Shown: positions 35,068 to 44,640 of the stretch, one piece after another
Layout: each line of letters opens with the position of its first letter
How positions within the stretch are numbered: the first letter of the stretch is position 1
From: Chryseobacterium sp.
GTDB taxonomy: Bacteria > Bacteroidota > Bacteroidia > Flavobacteriales > Weeksellaceae
NCBI GenBank assembly: GCA_018260475.1
Contig: JAGLBA010000015.1
Coordinates: forward strand, 1 to 57,514
Direction of reading: 5' to 3'
Length of the DNA: 57,514 bases
Program-made: the position numbers and the translations under genes
The notes under the pieces: model-generated
What the model was told of the DNA's origin: nothing
The model's input: only the letters and a program-made list of their open reading frames with translations
Database searches by the model: none

Positions 35068-35700
35068 TTAAGGAATGTTCATGTATTTATGGGTCTGTAC
35101 GGAGGCTTGCCATTGCGGATTTTTCAGGATGTACTCTGTGATTTTAGGGTACATTTCGTCGCGTTTGCTCCACTCGGTTTGCAGGTAGAGTTTACAGTAG
35201 GCACTCACTTTAGCGGCTTGTTCTTCAGCAAAAATAAAATCATGATTGTTGAAGATGATGACTTTCAACTCGTGGGCTTTTTGGTAAATCTCATCCTTTG
35301 GCAGCATTGTTTTCTTTGGCGAAAGCGTGATCCAGTCTAGTTCGCCGCTCAGTGGATAGGCGCCGGAAGTTTCGATATGAATTCGGCAACCTAATGTGTG
35401 TAGTCTTTGGGTTAAAATATCCAAATTCCACATCAGAGGTTCGCCACCGGTGATTACAATTGTTTTGGAATGCGAAGCTGCAATTTCAGCAATTTTTTCG
35501 GCATTCATCATTTCGTGCAGGCCGGCGTCCCAGCTTTCCTTAACATCGCACCAGTGGCAGCCCACATTGCACCCACCTAGACGGATGAAATAGGTAGCCT
35601 TCCCTGTATGGGCACCTTCGCCTTGCAGCGTGTGGAAGTGCTCCATCACGGGGAGGATTTTTCCTTGATTTAAATTTATATCTTGTTCTTCTTGCTCCAT
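35068..35700 (-). CDS. queE: 7-carboxy-7-deazaguanine synthase
   Basis: Radical-SAM enzyme of queuosine (preQ0) synthesis, making 7-carboxy-7-deazaguanine from carboxytetrahydropterin. At 210 residues it has the short QueE form. The cluster motif is GCNVGCHWCD (Cys44, Cys48, Cys51, a CxxxCxxC), and the SAM-binding ITGGEPLM and ETSGAYP segments follow. The folD stop is immediately followed by its start (TAAATG). QueC, QueD and QueF are not in the window. Confidence 0.94.
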   Translation of the reverse strand: MEQEEQDINLNQGKILPVMEHFHTLQGEGAHTGKATYFIRLGGCNVGCHWCDVKESWDAGLHEMMNAEKIAEIAASHSKTIVITGGEPLMWNLDILTQRLHTLGCRIHIETSGAYPLSGELDWITLSPKKTMLPKDEIYQKAHELKVIIFNNHDFIFAEEQAAKVSAYCKLYLQTEWSKRDEMYPKITEYILKNPQWQASVQTHKYMNIP

Positions 35701-36585
35701 TTAGTCTCTGTAAATTGCGTGTTTGTAAGCCAATAGCGTATTCTTCATCAGCATGGCTCTCGTCATGGGGCCCACACCGCCCGGCACGGGAGTAATCCAA
35801 GAGGCTTTTGCGGCACAACTTTCAAAATCCACATCGCCGGCAAGGTGATAGCCTTTTTCGCTATCGTCTTGCACACGGGTAATTCCTACATCCACAATCA
35901 CGGCGCCGTCTTTTATCATATCTCCTTTTAGGAAATTCGGGTCGCCCAGCGCAGTGATTACAATGTCTGCGTTTTTTGTATATTGCTCAATATGAGGCGT
36001 ATAACTGTGGGTCAAAGTCGTTGTGGCGTTTCCTGGGAAATCTTTTCTACCCATCAGAATACTCATCGGGCGTCCTACAATGCGGCTTCTGCCTATGATT
36101 ACGCAGTGTTTTCCTTTGGTTTCAATATTGTATCGCTCTAGTAATGTGAGGATTCCGAATGGCGTTGCCGGCAAAAAAGTGTCCATTTCCAATGCCATTC
36201 TGCCGAAATTTTCCGGGTGAAAACCGTCCACATCCTTATGGGAATTAATAGCCATAATTACTTTTTCCTGATCCATTTGCTTTGGTAGTGGCAGTTGCAC
36301 AATAAAGCCATCCAAATTAGGATCGTTGTTCAGCTCTTCGATTTTTTCAAGGAGTTCGGCTTCGGAGGCTGTACTTGGAAATTTATAGAGCGAGGATTCA
36401 AAACCGACTTCGGCGCAATCTTTCACCTTACTGTTTACATAGGCCTTGCTTGCGCCGTTATTCCCTACAAGGATTGCGGCAAGATGAGGCACGCGTTTTC
36501 CGGCAGCCTTCAATTTGTCCACATCGTTTTTTATTTCCAGTTTTATTTCTTTTGAGACCTTAAGGCCGTCGAGTATCTGTGCCAT
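35701..36585 (-). CDS. folD: Methylenetetrahydrofolate dehydrogenase/cyclohydrolase
   Basis: Bifunctional folate C1 enzyme interconverting 5,10-methylene- and 10-formyl-tetrahydrofolate. The 294-residue protein has the YVNSKVKDC catalytic lysine region, GFIVQLPLPKQMD, the NADP-binding GRSRIVGRPMSILM and the C-terminal TPVPGGVGPMTRAML signature. It is the first gene of a minus-strand run with queE and the glycosylphosphotransferase, with no gap to queE. Confidence 0.97.
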   Translation of the reverse strand: MAQILDGLKVSKEIKLEIKNDVDKLKAAGKRVPHLAAILVGNNGASKAYVNSKVKDCAEVGFESSLYKFPSTASEAELLEKIEELNNDPNLDGFIVQLPLPKQMDQEKVIMAINSHKDVDGFHPENFGRMALEMDTFLPATPFGILTLLERYNIETKGKHCVIIGRSRIVGRPMSILMGRKDFPGNATTTLTHSYTPHIEQYTKNADIVITALGDPNFLKGDMIKDGAVIVDVGITRVQDDSEKGYHLAGDVDFESCAAKASWITPVPGGVGPMTRAMLMKNTLLAYKHAIYRD

Positions 36586-37016
36586 TTTTATTTATTTAGT
36601 GGTGTGTTTTTTAGAGTTTTGATGGGTGCAGAAGACGGATAGGATGTCTTGGCACTCTCATATTTAACGGATTCTGGAAGAATCATAATAGGTGTTTTTT
36701 TTTATCGGAAGACATCTCATATTATCGTGTCTAACTACAAAATAAGGATTTATGAATAAATTAAAAATGCTTTTCTACTAATTTGATAAACTTTTTCGCA
36801 GTCATTTTGACAGTTTTTCAAAGAACTCGATAGCCGTATCTATGTCTTAAGCAGCAATTGAAGTGGTATTTAGACTAAACTTCATATTTATTCGCTATTT
36901 AGCTTAATATTTCATATACATTCCTGATAGGTTTTAAAAGAAATGTTTCTTCCCAGGATTTTTTTTGTTTGAATGACTAAATCGCCCATAATCTTGAATT
37001 TCTACAAATTTACAAA
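36586..37016. other. Spacer between pgi and folD with no recognised gene
   Basis: About 430 AT-rich bases. A short inverted pair, GATGTCT near 36645 and AGACATC near 36710, brackets some 60 bases; no other structure or gene stands out. It contains whatever drives folD, but no good TAnnTTTG was found close to its start. Confidence 0.4.
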
Positions 37017-38657
37017 TTATTTATTCGCTTTGTAAAAATTGATCAGTCCGTTGGTAGAGGAATCGTGGGAAGTAATCTCTCCGGCGCCATTCAGTTCCGG
37101 CAATATTTTTTGAGCTAAAGTTTTACCCAGTTCCACCCCGAATTGGTCAAAACTGAACACATTCCAAATTATACCTTGTACGAAAATTTTATGTTCGTAA
37201 AGCGCGATGAATTGGCCTAAAGCAAACGGCGTTAGTTCTTTAAACAAAAAGGAATTCGTAGGGGTATTTCCGGAGAAAGTTTTGAAATTTATCAATCTCT
37301 CAATTTCCTCGTCTGATTTTTTAGAGTTCCTCAATTCTTCCTCTGCTTCGTCTTCTGTTTTGCCAAAAGCCAAAGCTTCTGTTTGTGCAAAGAAGTTAGC
37401 GAGCAATTTATCTTGGTGGTCAGATATGTCGTTGCAAGATCTTGCGTAAGCAATAAAGTCCGCCGGAATCAGTTCCGTTCCTTGGTGAATAAGTTGGTAA
37501 AACGCGTGTTGACCGTTGGTTCCCGGCTCTCCCCAGATAATCGGTCCAGTTTCATACTCTACAAAATCACCATTTCTGTCCACACATTTCCCGTTGGATT
37601 CCATATCGCCTTGTTGAAGATATGCAGGGAAACGATCTAGATATTGCGAATATGGTAAAATGGCATACGAAGATGCGCCATAAAAGTTACGATACCAAAC
37701 GCCCAAAAGCCCCATGAGTACCGGTATGTTCTCTCCAAAATCAGCAGTTTGGAAATGCTGATCGGTATCGTAGGCGCCCTTCAGTAGTTGTTCAAAATTA
37801 TCGTATCCTACCGCGAGGACTATGCTAAGGCCAATCGCACTCCAAAGCGAGTAACGACCGCCAACCCAGTCCCAAAACTCAAAAATATTTTCTTCTGCGA
37901 TGCCGAAATTTTTCACCGCCTCGGTATTGGTGGAAAGTGCTACGAAATGTTTTGCTATATCCTTGTTTTTACCTTTTTTCAGAAACCAATTTTTTGCAGA
38001 TTCCGCATTGGTCATGGTTTCCTGCGTGGTAAATGTTTTGGAAGCGATGATAAAAAGCGTGGTTTCCGGGTCGAGGTTTTTCACTGTTTCCGCTATATGG
38101 TTGCCGTCCACATTGGATACAAAATGCACATTCAGTCGGGTCTTGAAATGTTTCAAAGCCGAGCAAACCATCACGGGACCCAAATCCGATCCGCCAATAC
38201 CGATATTCACAACATCCGTAATTTCTTTGCCGGAAAATCCCTTATGCTGCCCGTAAATGATGCGCTCCGAAAAGCTTTTCATTTGGTCTAAAACTTTTCG
38301 GATTTGCAGTTTGATGTTCTCGCCATCTACAAAAATTACTTTGTCGGAAAAGTCCCGTAATGCGGTATGAAGCACTGCTCTGCCTTCGGTTTCATTGATT
38401 TTCTCACCTGAAAACATAGCGGATATGGCGTCTTTCAATTGGCATTCTTCCGCCAACTGGAGCAAGAGGCTTTTCGTTTTAGAATCGATTAAATTTTTAG
38501 AATAATCAAAGATATAATTCTCCCTTTTCACGGAAAATTCTTCAAAACGATTTGGGTTATATTGAAAAAGCGAGCGCAGTTCAAAATCATTTTGCATGAA
38601 GTGATCTTCCAATATGTTCCACGCGTTCGTGTCAGTCGGGTTTATTTTTGGCAGCAT
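37017..38657 (-). CDS. pgi: Glucose-6-phosphate isomerase
   Basis: Interconverts glucose-6-phosphate and fructose-6-phosphate. The start is set at 38657 (546 residues, [13 protein letters not shown]), matching other family N-termini and the promoter, which would put the transcription start near the alternative ATG at 38678. The protein has [14 protein letters not shown], the substrate-loop [27 protein letters not shown] and the C-terminal [10 protein letters not shown] segment with active-site residues. Confidence 0.97.
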   Translation of the reverse strand: MLPKINPTDTNAWNILEDHFMQNDFELRSLFQYNPNRFEEFSVKRENYIFDYSKNLIDSKTKSLLLQLAEECQLKDAISAMFSGEKINETEGRAVLHTALRDFSDKVIFVDGENIKLQIRKVLDQMKSFSERIIYGQHKGFSGKEITDVVNIGIGGSDLGPVMVCSALKHFKTRLNVHFVSNVDGNHIAETVKNLDPETTLFIIASKTFTTQETMTNAESAKNWFLKKGKNKDIAKHFVALSTNTEAVKNFGIAEENIFEFWDWVGGRYSLWSAIGLSIVLAVGYDNFEQLLKGAYDTDQHFQTADFGENIPVLMGLLGVWYRNFYGASSYAILPYSQYLDRFPAYLQQGDMESNGKCVDRNGDFVEYETGPIIWGEPGTNGQHAFYQLIHQGTELIPADFIAYARSCNDISDHQDKLLANFFAQTEALAFGKTEDEAEEELRNSKKSDEEIERLINFKTFSGNTPTNSFLFKELTPFALGQFIALYEHKIFVQGIIWNVFSFDQFGVELGKTLAQKILPELNGAGEITSHDSSTNGLINFYKANK

Positions 38658-38684
38658 AATTTTAGATTTAATGTTCAATATTTA

Positions 38685-38692
38685 CAAAATTA
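38685..38692 (-). promoter_or_regulatory. -7 element of pgi
   Basis: On the minus strand TAATTTTG (38692-38685) matches TAnnTTTG. The predicted start near 38678 supports the downstream ATG at 38657. No TTG at the -33 position. Confidence 0.5.
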
Positions 38693-38751
38693 CAGAAAAT
38701 TCAACGGAAATCGGTTTTCTTGTTGAATCTTTAATATTGGCTTAAACTTTC

Positions 38752-38780
38752 AAAAAAAACCCTCGAAATTTTCGAAGGTT
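38752..38780 (-). terminator. Terminator of the DUF4349 gene
   Basis: On the minus strand a near-perfect 11-base palindrome (AACCTTCGAAA with TTTCGAGGGTT) is followed by eight T (the A-run at 38752-38759). It lies just beyond the DUF4349 stop and upstream of pgi. Confidence 0.8.
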
Positions 38781-38800
38781 GGAAAAACATAACTATTAAA

Positions 38801-39697
38801 TTATTCTATTTTTGTATTAATAGATGCGGATTTTTTCTTTCTTTTTCTATTAAAATAATATAATAACCCGGTAATTAACAAAAATGGCCATATGGTAATG
38901 AGCGCCACCAAGAATCTTTTAATCAAATAAAATCCTTCCGCTATGGCATTTTTGGCACCGTAGAAGAAATTGAACCTATATTTATTATCAATATTTTTTA
39001 TGTTAATGACGGGTATTTCTGCAATGCGCGGTTTAGGTTCTTTTATAATCAAATCTACGGTGCTGTATTTTAAATTATCAGCGAGTTGTATTTCAGAAAT
39101 TTGTCTTTCACTTTCTTTTTGCAGATTATTTTCGGTATGTTCCACTTTTTCATTTGTGGGTTTCATATGTGCAATTACAGTGGCAGTTTGTGCGTGATTT
39201 TGAGCCTCTAGTTGCGAGATTTTGGCATTGTTGGTTACATCTTCTGCCAGGATCACACGACTGTTTAGGAACAGTTTTTTATTGTTGATGAGGGTCAGAA
39301 ATTGCCCGAGGTTTTGTGTGGGTACGCGTACCTGCATCCGATTTTCGGTCAGGAATTTTTTCACCAAAACAGCATCTTTGTCGCTGGTTTCATAGGTGTC
39401 TTCGGATACTATATTGCTTTGCAGGTGGCTCTGCGAAACGAATCCGCCGAGCTCTAGTAAAGATTTTTCGATATAGATTGTGGCATCATACACATCCATT
39501 ACCTCCATATCTACTTCGGCAGTTTTTACGAATTTTTTACCTGCAACCTCCTGTCTGGCTGCGAGAGATACGCTGTCGGTGGTGGCATATTCTGTCGTTT
39601 CAGGAATGCTGTTTTCTGAGGTTTCTTGTTTATTACATGACCATAAACTAAGGCAGACGAAAGAACCGATTACAATTTTGTGTTGAATGTTTTTCAT
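38801..39697 (-). CDS. DUF4349 lipoprotein
   Basis: A 298-residue lipoprotein: lipobox LSLWSC (Cys21), a DUF4349 periplasmic domain (KTAEVDMEVMDVYDATIYIEKS-type start, then a helical hairpin, then DLIIKEP), a TM helix near residues 262-285 and a basic cytoplasmic tail (KRKKK). The family is of unknown function, often in cell-envelope contexts. The presence of a lipobox and a later TM helix gives two membrane contacts. It is not obviously linked to its neighbours. Confidence 0.85.
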   Translation of the reverse strand: MKNIQHKIVIGSFVCLSLWSCNKQETSENSIPETTEYATTDSVSLAARQEVAGKKFVKTAEVDMEVMDVYDATIYIEKSLLELGGFVSQSHLQSNIVSEDTYETSDKDAVLVKKFLTENRMQVRVPTQNLGQFLTLINNKKLFLNSRVILAEDVTNNAKISQLEAQNHAQTATVIAHMKPTNEKVEHTENNLQKESERQISEIQLADNLKYSTVDLIIKEPKPRIAEIPVINIKNIDNKYRFNFFYGAKNAIAEGFYLIKRFLVALITIWPFLLITGLLYYFNRKRKKKSASINTKIE

Positions 39698-39833
39698 AGC
39701 GAAACTTTTTTGGGATTAATTTGCACCGAAGTTCCGATGTAATTATTCGTAAGGTTTGTAAAAGCCTTGTTGAGTTTTTGTAAGTTGTAAATAATTGTAA
39801 ATCAGAATTTTGTAAATCAAATCTAAATCAAGG

Positions 39834-40955
39834 TTATGGATTCCCCCTTGCTTTAACCTTCCATTTCATCCGTTTTATGATCTTATAGCGGCGTACGGTA
39901 GCAGAATTTTCCACCTCTTCGCCTATAACTTTCGCCCAAGGTTTTAAGTCATCCACATGTTCGAAGATGATCTTTAAAATAGCCAAAAACGGAATACTTA
40001 GGAACATACCGGAAATTCCCCAGAGATGTTCGCCCACCAAAAGCGCTACAAATGAGAAGAATGCATTGATTTTCACCTTGGATCCCACCACCAGAGGCAG
40101 CGTAATATTTGCGTCTATTGCGTGGATGCCGATGTAGCCGAGCAGCACGATTAGCGTATGCGGGTTGCCCGTGGCGAAAGAAATCAGGCACGCCATGAGG
40201 CACGAAAAAAAGATGCCGATGTAGGGGATAACATTCAAAAGACCTGTAAGAACTCCCAAAAGTATGGCGTATTTCACGCCTAAAATGCTTAGGAATACGG
40301 ATGTTAGCACACTTACAATCAGTATCTGGATGAATAGGCCTGAAATGTATTGTTTAATGATGGTCTGCGTCTCCATCATCACCTCCTGCACCTTTGCGAT
40401 GTGTCTTACCGGAAAAATATTTTGTAAAAATTGGTATAGCAAACGCCTGTAATTCAGGATAAAAATAAAAAATAAAATACTGAATGCCACAAAACCAAGC
40501 ACCTGCGAAAACATGGACACTGTAATGCCTAAAATCAATCCGGTAGAGGAGAGTATGCGCTCCAAACCTTGGTTGATATACACCATTTGTTTATCAAAAT
40601 TGACATGGAAAGTCTTTGATACCCAGTTTTGTAGGTCATGAAAAGTGCGGACGATTTGTTTTTCTAAAACTGGGAAGTCATTCACGAAATCGCTAAACTG
40701 AGCGCTGAAAAAATACACAATCCCACCGATGGTCGCCACCATCACCAAAACTGACGCCACGGTAGAAATAGACCGTGAAAATCGCCAGCGCCGCTCCAGA
40801 AAATTAGCAAAAGGCAAGAAGAGCATAGCCAATAAAAAAGCGAAAAACATGGGCGCGAGGATGCTCTGCCCAAGTTCCGCGAGATAGCCCAGCATGATAA
40901 TGCAAGAAAGTACCAAAAACAGGCGCGCAATGAATGGGAGAGTTTCGATTTTCAT
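39834..40955 (-). CDS. AI-2E family transporter
   Basis: An inner-membrane protein of the AI-2E/PerM family (PF01594), about 373 residues with roughly eight TM segments. The start is set at 40955 (MKIETLPFIARLF) because the upstream frame begins inside AT-rich leader and a TACCTTTA element lies just before it. The long middle linker (FPVLEKQIVRTFHDLQ) and the GVLTGLLNVIPYIGIFF and DANITLPLVVGSKVKI segments are typical. The substrate in most bacteria is not autoinducer-2; some are Na+(Li+)/H+ antiporters. The function here is not fixed. Confidence 0.9.
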   Translation of the reverse strand: MKIETLPFIARLFLVLSCIIMLGYLAELGQSILAPMFFAFLLAMLFLPFANFLERRWRFSRSISTVASVLVMVATIGGIVYFFSAQFSDFVNDFPVLEKQIVRTFHDLQNWVSKTFHVNFDKQMVYINQGLERILSSTGLILGITVSMFSQVLGFVAFSILFFIFILNYRRLLYQFLQNIFPVRHIAKVQEVMMETQTIIKQYISGLFIQILIVSVLTSVFLSILGVKYAILLGVLTGLLNVIPYIGIFFSCLMACLISFATGNPHTLIVLLGYIGIHAIDANITLPLVVGSKVKINAFFSFVALLVGEHLWGISGMFLSIPFLAILKIIFEHVDDLKPWAKVIGEEVENSATVRRYKIIKRMKWKVKARGNP

Positions 40956-41073
40956 TGCGATAAAGGTAAGCGATAAAAATCGTTTGAAAAAACAGAAAAC
41001 AAAAAAATCCGCCAATTTTGACGGATAATTTATTTTGAAATTGATAGGTTGAAAGATTTAATATTGAAAGATT

Positions 41074-43209
41074 CTATTTGAATTTCAAACTCAAACCGAG
41101 CATATAATTTATGCCAGCTTGGGCGTAGTAATAGGGTGCTGCTTCGTAAACATAGCCGTTGCTTACATATTTTTTGTTGAAAATATTGTTCACCAAAAGT
41201 TTGATATCAAGGTCTGTGCGGTTCAGATTCAGTGTGTATTTAGCATTGAAATCGGTAAGGAAATAACTCGGAAGTTTCAAATCTGCATTGTCTGTGTTGT
41301 CCAAAAACTGACTTCCAACAAGCTGATTTTGAACACCGAAACTAAAATTCCTAAACGGCTTTACGCTGGCGGAAATATTCGCGATTGTGTTCGGAGAAAA
41401 CGCAATCGGGGTGTTGCCGAGGTTTTTTATGCCGTCTTTCGTTTCCTGGCGGAAATTTTTGTTCATGTTTTTGCTCAAAGTAAGGTTTCCGGAAAGGTTG
41501 AACATTTCAGAAATTTTTGCCAAAGCTGCAATTTCTAGCCCGGTGCGGTAGGATTCTCCGGAGTTGGCGCGGATAAATGCCCCTACATTGCTGATTTCAC
41601 CCGTGAGAACCAGCTGGTTTTGATAATTCATATAATAGGCATTCGCCGAGAATTGGAAATTTCCGAAGGATTTTTCCACTCCGGCTTCGTAATCGAAAAG
41701 TCGTTCTGCCTTGGTGTCGGGGTTTGCGAGGAGGTCGTCGCGGTTGGGTTCACGGTTGGCAATGGCGGCGGATAAAAAAACTTTGCCATCTGAAATTCTG
41801 TAGCTCACACCGGCTTTAGGGTTGAAGAAAGTCCATTTCTTTTCCATATTGCCTCCTTCGCCAGCTCCTTCCATTATAATTTTGGTGTCATAGGAAATGT
41901 TTCTGAGTTGTAGATCGCCAAAAAATTCCAAAGCATTCACTTTGAAAACCCCTTTTGCAAAGCCGGCAATTTCATTTTTTATGGAACGGTTACGGTAATA
42001 CTCGACATCTTGGTACTGAGTAAGTTGCAGTCCTTTGTATTGGCCAAAATGTCTTCCATAATATTGATTTCCAACCACTCCGAAATTCAAATCTAAATTA
42101 TCAAACTTTCCGTAAAGCGTGGAAACCACACCGTAGAAATCGTTATCCAGCCATTTCTTGCTTACCAAATCTGTGCGCGTCAACTGTACGCCATTTACAA
42201 CTGGAACACTCAAACCAAAAGTGGCATATTTAGGTGCCCAGTCATCACTTTCGTCAACAGGTTCTATGCTTTCATAATAACCGCTTCCCTTAGTGTAGTG
42301 TAGCGTGGTTTCCAGGTTCCAACGGTCATTAACACCTTGATTCCAAAGCAATTGATAGTGGTTTTGTTTGTAATTATCGGTATGGTTGTCGTAATATTTC
42401 TGTTCGCCCGTGATGGCATCAAAATAACTTCCCGCCGGATTGTATTTTGGCGTTTTCTCCCAAGTTGCCTTATCAATCCCGTTCCAAGCCTGATAGGTTT
42501 TTTCTTTTCCGCCAAACGCCAAAAAGCGCAGTTTGGTTTTGTTTTGTTCGAACAAAGCCGAGAAATTGTAGGAATGAAGTTTGGAAAACGCACGGTCGAT
42601 ATATCCATCGGAATGGATGCCCGTATAGCGCCCCATCAAGCTGAGTTTATTGTTCCAAAACTTACCCGAGCCTACCTCCGCAGAGTATTTGTAGGTGTTG
42701 AAAGAACCATAACTCTCGTCGGTTTTCACATAAAATTGTTCTTCAGGATCCTTGGAAACGACATTCACGCTCGCGCCAAAGGCCGAAACGCCGTTGGACG
42801 AAGTACCCACGCCACGCTGAATAATGATTTGCGAAGCAGAACTCGCCAAATCCGGAACATCCACAAAGAAAGTCCCCTGACTTTCGGAATCGTTGTACGG
42901 AACGCCGTTCATCATCACATTAATCCCGTTTCCACCCACGCCACGAATCCTAAAACCCGTGTAGCCTACGCCGTTCCCGGCATCTGAAGTGGTAACGATG
43001 GAGGTTTGGTTTTTCAACAAAACAGGCAAATCCTGCCCGAGATTTTTGAAGCCCAAATCCTTTTCCACATTCACGATTTCTTTCGCTACGGGAAGCCTTT
43101 TGGTGAAGTTAACGGATTGAATTTCACGCTCTTTTATAGAGTCGTTTTTGGTTTGCGCGTAGAACACGGCAGGACTTATGGCAAGCCCTAAAATAAAAAT
43201 ACCTTTCAT
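41074..43209 (-). CDS. TonB-dependent receptor, probably for thiamine compounds
   Basis: A 711-residue outer-membrane active transporter. After a signal peptide ending near AQ, a plug domain spans about residues 40-160 (QTSIVTTSDAGNGVGYTGFRIRGV) and a 22-strand barrel follows, ending YMLGLSLKFK. The TonB box region is near the N-terminus (REIQSVNF). A TPP riboswitch is about 110 bases upstream on the same strand, so import of thiamine or a precursor is the likely role, with repression at high thiamine pyrophosphate. No thiamine biosynthesis genes are in the window. Confidence 0.93.
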   Translation of the reverse strand: MKGIFILGLAISPAVFYAQTKNDSIKEREIQSVNFTKRLPVAKEIVNVEKDLGFKNLGQDLPVLLKNQTSIVTTSDAGNGVGYTGFRIRGVGGNGINVMMNGVPYNDSESQGTFFVDVPDLASSASQIIIQRGVGTSSNGVSAFGASVNVVSKDPEEQFYVKTDESYGSFNTYKYSAEVGSGKFWNNKLSLMGRYTGIHSDGYIDRAFSKLHSYNFSALFEQNKTKLRFLAFGGKEKTYQAWNGIDKATWEKTPKYNPAGSYFDAITGEQKYYDNHTDNYKQNHYQLLWNQGVNDRWNLETTLHYTKGSGYYESIEPVDESDDWAPKYATFGLSVPVVNGVQLTRTDLVSKKWLDNDFYGVVSTLYGKFDNLDLNFGVVGNQYYGRHFGQYKGLQLTQYQDVEYYRNRSIKNEIAGFAKGVFKVNALEFFGDLQLRNISYDTKIIMEGAGEGGNMEKKWTFFNPKAGVSYRISDGKVFLSAAIANREPNRDDLLANPDTKAERLFDYEAGVEKSFGNFQFSANAYYMNYQNQLVLTGEISNVGAFIRANSGESYRTGLEIAALAKISEMFNLSGNLTLSKNMNKNFRQETKDGIKNLGNTPIAFSPNTIANISASVKPFRNFSFGVQNQLVGSQFLDNTDNADLKLPSYFLTDFNAKYTLNLNRTDLDIKLLVNNIFNKKYVSNGYVYEAAPYYYAQAGINYMLGLSLKFK

Positions 43210-43315
43210 TCTTTTAATTTTTTTAGGTTAATTAAATAGAATAAAAGAGGCGATTATTAAATATGAATGATGGATGATAATTGATGCGGATCGCTTACCA
43301 TTTATCATTTATATT

Positions 43316-43394
43316 TCCTTCCCTAAACAGCATTACCTGTTCCAGGTTCATAGGGTTTAATCTCAGCCGCGGTTGCAGCACCCCTTTAGTTTCT
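43316..43394 (-). promoter_or_regulatory. TPP (THI-box) riboswitch
   Basis: On the minus strand the conserved TPP aptamer is present: P1 CTAAA pairs with TTTAG, followed by GGGGTGC, CGGCTGAGA, ACCCTATGAACCTG and GGTAATGCTG then AGGGAAGG. All core TPP-contacting motifs are there. No U-rich terminator was found in the 110-base leader to the receptor gene, so control may be at translation or by another structure. Confidence 0.92.
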
Positions 43395-43399
43395 GAGGG

Positions 43400-43431
43400 C
43401 GAATTTAGGGATTATTTTTGGAATTCTTCAA
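43400..43431 (-). promoter_or_regulatory. Promoter just upstream of the TPP riboswitch
   Basis: On the minus strand TTG (43431-43429), 21 bases, then TAAATTCG (43407-43400; one mismatch to TAnnTTTG). The predicted transcription start, near 43393, coincides with the 5' end of the aptamer. Confidence 0.5.
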
Positions 43432-43548
43432 TAAATGTTTTTTATGAACTAATTCTAAACTCTTTTTTTTAATCTAAATTTTTAACAAATACAAATTCAC
43501 CACCTTCAATTAGCTTTAACACAATTTTTTCTTCCATATTTAAAAAAA

Positions 43549-44325
43549 TTAATAACTCCTGTTCTCCCGATCCACGAAGTAGTAATTTTTGCCATCTTTA
43601 GTAACCTCAAAAAGGCGTGCGGCTTTCCATGAAAAATTTCTTTTGATGTCGGAATATTCAAAAGGTATAATGGTTTTTCCATGGATGTCGATTACGCCAA
43701 AGCGGTCGTTGTAAGACGCGATAATCATTGGATTTTTCAGGTCGTCGCCTTCCAAGATGTGGAGGTATTGGTATTGCGGATAAATTTGATATTGACGGTA
43801 ATCGGCGGCGTTTGTAAACTTTGCATCTTCGATGATGCCGTAATATCCGTTCTGAACATACGAATGGAAAAGTTGCTTCTTAAATTCCGGAGGACATTTC
43901 CCAAGGTCGCTTGTTTTGTATTTGTAAACGCGGTTTCCGGCTTGGTCGATACGGAAATCGTCTTCCCCCAATCTGACGGAGGCATAGTTTTCACTTCCGA
44001 ATTTTTTCAATTTTTCGTTGGGTGAGTTTAATAGGTTGCAGTCTTGATAAAAGAAACCTACATTACTATACTGATGGGGGATAATGACTTTTCCTTTTTG
44101 ATTGATGAAGCCAAATCTTCCATTTTTTATTTGTGGAATAAGAGCGGGGATTGAATCATTTATTTTAATTAAATCCAAATTCGATATTGCTACAGCAGGT
44201 TTGGAAGTGGACATTTTTATAGTCGTTTTCGCAGCAACCTTTTTTACAGTTGATTTTTTGATTTGAGCCGAAAAAGTGAGCGGCAACACCATTAATATTA
44301 TATAAAAAACATTCTTCATAATCAT
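43549..44325 (-). CDS. WG-repeat secreted protein
   Basis: A 258-residue protein with a signal peptide (FYIILMVLPLTFSAQ). Two clear WG-type repeats are seen: GRFGFINQKGKVIIPHQYSN (about 68-88) and DRFGVIDIHGKTIIPFEYSD (about 210-230), with a weaker one between (YYGIIEDAK). These form beta-barrel-like units of unknown function. It is monocistronic. Confidence 0.85.
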   Translation of the reverse strand: MIMKNVFYIILMVLPLTFSAQIKKSTVKKVAAKTTIKMSTSKPAVAISNLDLIKINDSIPALIPQIKNGRFGFINQKGKVIIPHQYSNVGFFYQDCNLLNSPNEKLKKFGSENYASVRLGEDDFRIDQAGNRVYKYKTSDLGKCPPEFKKQLFHSYVQNGYYGIIEDAKFTNAADYRQYQIYPQYQYLHILEGDDLKNPMIIASYNDRFGVIDIHGKTIIPFEYSDIKRNFSWKAARLFEVTKDGKNYYFVDRENRSY

Positions 44326-44591
44326 TCGTTTACAAAATATCCGCCAAAAATAATGATTTTAATATGAACGAATTGCTGGCATTGAACACAAATTATACGA
44401 TTATACCTGCGAGATACCTTTAGACAGGGATAGCACAAATGTTTTTAACTAATGATACAAACTGTAAATCGGCGAGAGATATTTAAAAAATAAATCCGCT
44501 CTGTAAGTGCTTCCTTTGCAAGAATTTCAACATAATCTTCCGCAGATGATTACTTTCCAATATTTTAACATACAAAAACTTAATTTTTTTG
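44326..44591. other. Spacer upstream of aconitase, no gene seen
   Basis: About 265 AT-rich bases between divergent genes. No gene, repeat or strong dyad stands out. It should carry the promoter of the WG-repeat gene, which I could not place with confidence. Confidence 0.35.
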
Positions 44592-44599
44592 TAATTTTG
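44592..44599 (+). promoter_or_regulatory. -7 element of the aconitase gene
   Basis: TAATTTTG matches TAnnTTTG, 41 bases before the ATG at 44641. No TTG at the -33 position. Confidence 0.45.
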
Positions 44600-44640
44600 A
44601 ATCTCATAATATTTTAGAACCAACAAAAACCTATTTTCCC

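Noticed and set aside
36640-36720. GATGTCT and AGACATC inverted pair as a terminator
   Set aside because: The arms are only 7 bases and about 60 bases apart, with no T-run at the right place.
43281-43472. A plus-strand frame of 63 codons
   Set aside because: It is the complement of the TPP riboswitch and its promoter.
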